Position numbers and translations under genes: made by a program
Shown here: piece by piece, positions 63,014 through 64,000 of the stretch
How the letters are laid out: every line of letters starts with the position of its first letter
Position numbering within the stretch: the first letter of the stretch is position 1
Notes under the pieces: generated by a model
What the model saw: the letters and a program-made list of their open reading frames with translations, nothing else
Told to the model about the DNA's origin: nothing
Databases searched by the model: none
Assembly (NCBI RefSeq): GCF_003049685.1
Contig: NZ_PYSY02000002.1
Coordinates: 1,091,501-1,155,500 of the forward strand
From: Brucella pituitosa
GTDB lineage: Bacteria > Pseudomonadota > Alphaproteobacteria > Rhizobiales > Rhizobiaceae
DNA: 64,000 nucleotides
Direction: 5' to 3'

Positions 63014-64000
63014 TAGGCAAGTCCGTTATTCCGCGTCGTGTTTCCAGCCTGCTCGCGCCGCGTGCAGAATCATCCGATCACAAGTCTCTCACCCGATTTG
63101 GCTCTGTTAAACCTGAATGGGCACACGACATTGAACAGGAAGATTCCAAATCACCCTTGCGGGGTCTCATCATTGCAGGCCTTGCCACGATAGGCGTTGC
63201 TTTTGGCGGCTTCTTCGCCTGGGCTTATTCGGCAAATCTCGGCAGTGCCGCAGTGGCACTCGGCACGGTAATCGTTGATTCCAAGCGCAAGACGATCAGC
63301 CATCTCGAAGGCGGAATTCTCGATCGATTGCTGGTGCAGGAAGGCGACATCGTTACCGTTAACCAGCCGCTGCTCCAGCTTGATGCAACCAAAGCACGCT
63401 CCGAACTGCAATCGCTGGAAAGCCGTCGTATTGGATTGATTGCCAAGCTTGCACGCCTTCGGGCCGAACAATCAGGCGACAAGGAAATCACCTTTCCGGA
63501 CCAGTTTTCCGAGGGTGGGGAAAATGCGGAAAACGCAATACGAGCCGAGAATATCTTCTTTCAAAAGCGCCTTGCGCAGAAGCTGAGCAAAATCGACATT
63601 CAACAAAAAACCATTGAGCAATATACCGAACAGGAGAAGGCCTCGACCTCGCAGATTGCCGCCACAGATCGTCAGATTGAGCTGATCAGCGAACAGCGTC
63701 GGGCGATTGCAAGCCTTGTTGAAAAAGGCTTCGCTCAAAAGTCGAAGCTCACTGAAATCGATACACGCTTGAGCCAGCTTGCAGGTGATCGCGGCGAATA
63801 TGCTGGTGACAAGGCCAAAGCCGGACAGGCAAAAGCCGGTGCAGAATTTGCACTCACTGGCATCGAGAGCGACCTGCAGTCAGAAATTGCCGGCGAAATC
63901 ACCTCAAGTCAGGTCGAGCTTTCAGACGTGCAAGAGAGGATCGTTGCAGCCAGGGATGTCATGCGCCGTGTCGAAGTTCGATCCCCACAGCAAGGCATTG
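63010..64000 (+). CDS. HlyD-family membrane fusion protein, partial
   Basis: The frame starts in the stop of the ABC gene (ATGA) and is open to the window end, with 330 residues visible. A cytoplasmic N-terminus of about 50 residues precedes one membrane helix (LRGLIIAGLATIGVAFGGFF). The periplasmic part begins with a lipoyl-type half motif (KTISHLEGGILDRLLVQEGD) and continues as a long coiled-coil hairpin (about 125-320). It ends within the return of the lipoyl domain (VEVRSPQQG). It bridges the ABC protein to an outer membrane TolC-type channel. Confidence 0.92.
   Translation, partial: MIGKSVIPRRVSSLLAPRAESSDHKSLTRFGSVKPEWAHDIEQEDSKSPLRGLIIAGLATIGVAFGGFFAWAYSANLGSAAVALGTVIVDSKRKTISHLEGGILDRLLVQEGDIVTVNQPLLQLDATKARSELQSLESRRIGLIAKLARLRAEQSGDKEITFPDQFSEGGENAENAIRAENIFFQKRLAQKLSKIDIQQKTIEQYTEQEKASTSQIAATDRQIELISEQRRAIASLVEKGFAQKSKLTEIDTRLSQLAGDRGEYAGDKAKAGQAKAGAEFALTGIESDLQSEIAGEITSSQVELSDVQERIVAARDVMRRVEVRSPQQGI

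Noticed and set aside
1..64000. CRISPR arrays, tRNA or rRNA genes, insertion sequences, integrases
   Set aside because: I found no regularly spaced direct repeats, no cloverleaf-like sequences, no ribosomal RNA sequence and no transposase-like or integrase-like protein.

Overview
The window reads as the chromosome or chromid of an alphaproteobacterium of the Brucella/Ochrobactrum-Rhizobium group. This is an inference from gene content: an Omp25/31-type outer membrane barrel, the N-acetylglutaminylglutamine amide (NAGGN) osmolyte genes, a MarR regulator of the rhizobial ExpG/LdtR type, paired ribose-type ABC transporters, and dispersed short palindromic repeats with a CCGAAAA...TTTTCGG core. 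I saw no rRNA, tRNA, CRISPR array or insertion sequence.

Layout. 1-500: the end of a cut-off gene and a tiny lipoprotein. 529-3133: a TonB-dependent receptor, a possible 39-residue membrane protein and a repeat. 3220-17700: two ribose-type ABC transporter operons, each ending in dihydroxyacetone-kinase-family genes. The left operon (binding protein, ATPase, permease, fused DhaK-DhaL) runs leftwards and meets a SorC-type regulator. The right operon (permease, binding protein, ATPase, permease, DhaK, DhaL) runs rightwards from a LacI-type regulator whose intergenic region holds two near-identical operators. The two operons probably import and phosphorylate short ketoses. 17700-23583: a lipid cluster matching E. 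coli ynbABCD (CDP-alcohol phosphatidyltransferase, hydrolase-methyltransferase fusion, PAP2-tyrosine phosphatase fusion, CdsA-like protein) plus an acyltransferase and a small membrane protein.

24332-36661: an iron/heme region. Two complete sigma factor/FecR/TonB-receptor cell-surface signalling sets point towards a central leftward operon of heme oxygenase, a membrane protein, an Rrf2 regulator and TonB. The second receptor (31315-34959) is the most unusual gene of the window: a full TonB-dependent receptor fused in frame to a second outer-membrane barrel of the Omp25/Omp31 type. 36923-38467: a CSS-EAL cyclic-di-GMP phosphodiesterase.

38689-49661: NAGGN osmolyte region. It holds an M42 peptidase of the NAGGN system, a complete dipeptide-type ABC transporter (with a permease-ATPase fusion) and a GntR regulator, then asnO and ngs, the two biosynthetic genes. 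A small conserved-looking protein follows.

50001-64000: an exopolysaccharide locus. A leftward operon encodes a protein of unknown function, a two-domain glycosyltransferase, two tandem pyruvyltransferase paralogues, a glycosidase-like secreted protein and an SGNH hydrolase. Next come a further glycosyltransferase and a MarR regulator divergent from a type I secretion ABC protein and its membrane fusion protein, which is cut by the window end. The same 13-bp palindrome lies upstream of both the EPS operon and the MarR/secretion pair. The arrangement recalls the galactoglucan (EPS II) locus of Sinorhizobium meliloti.
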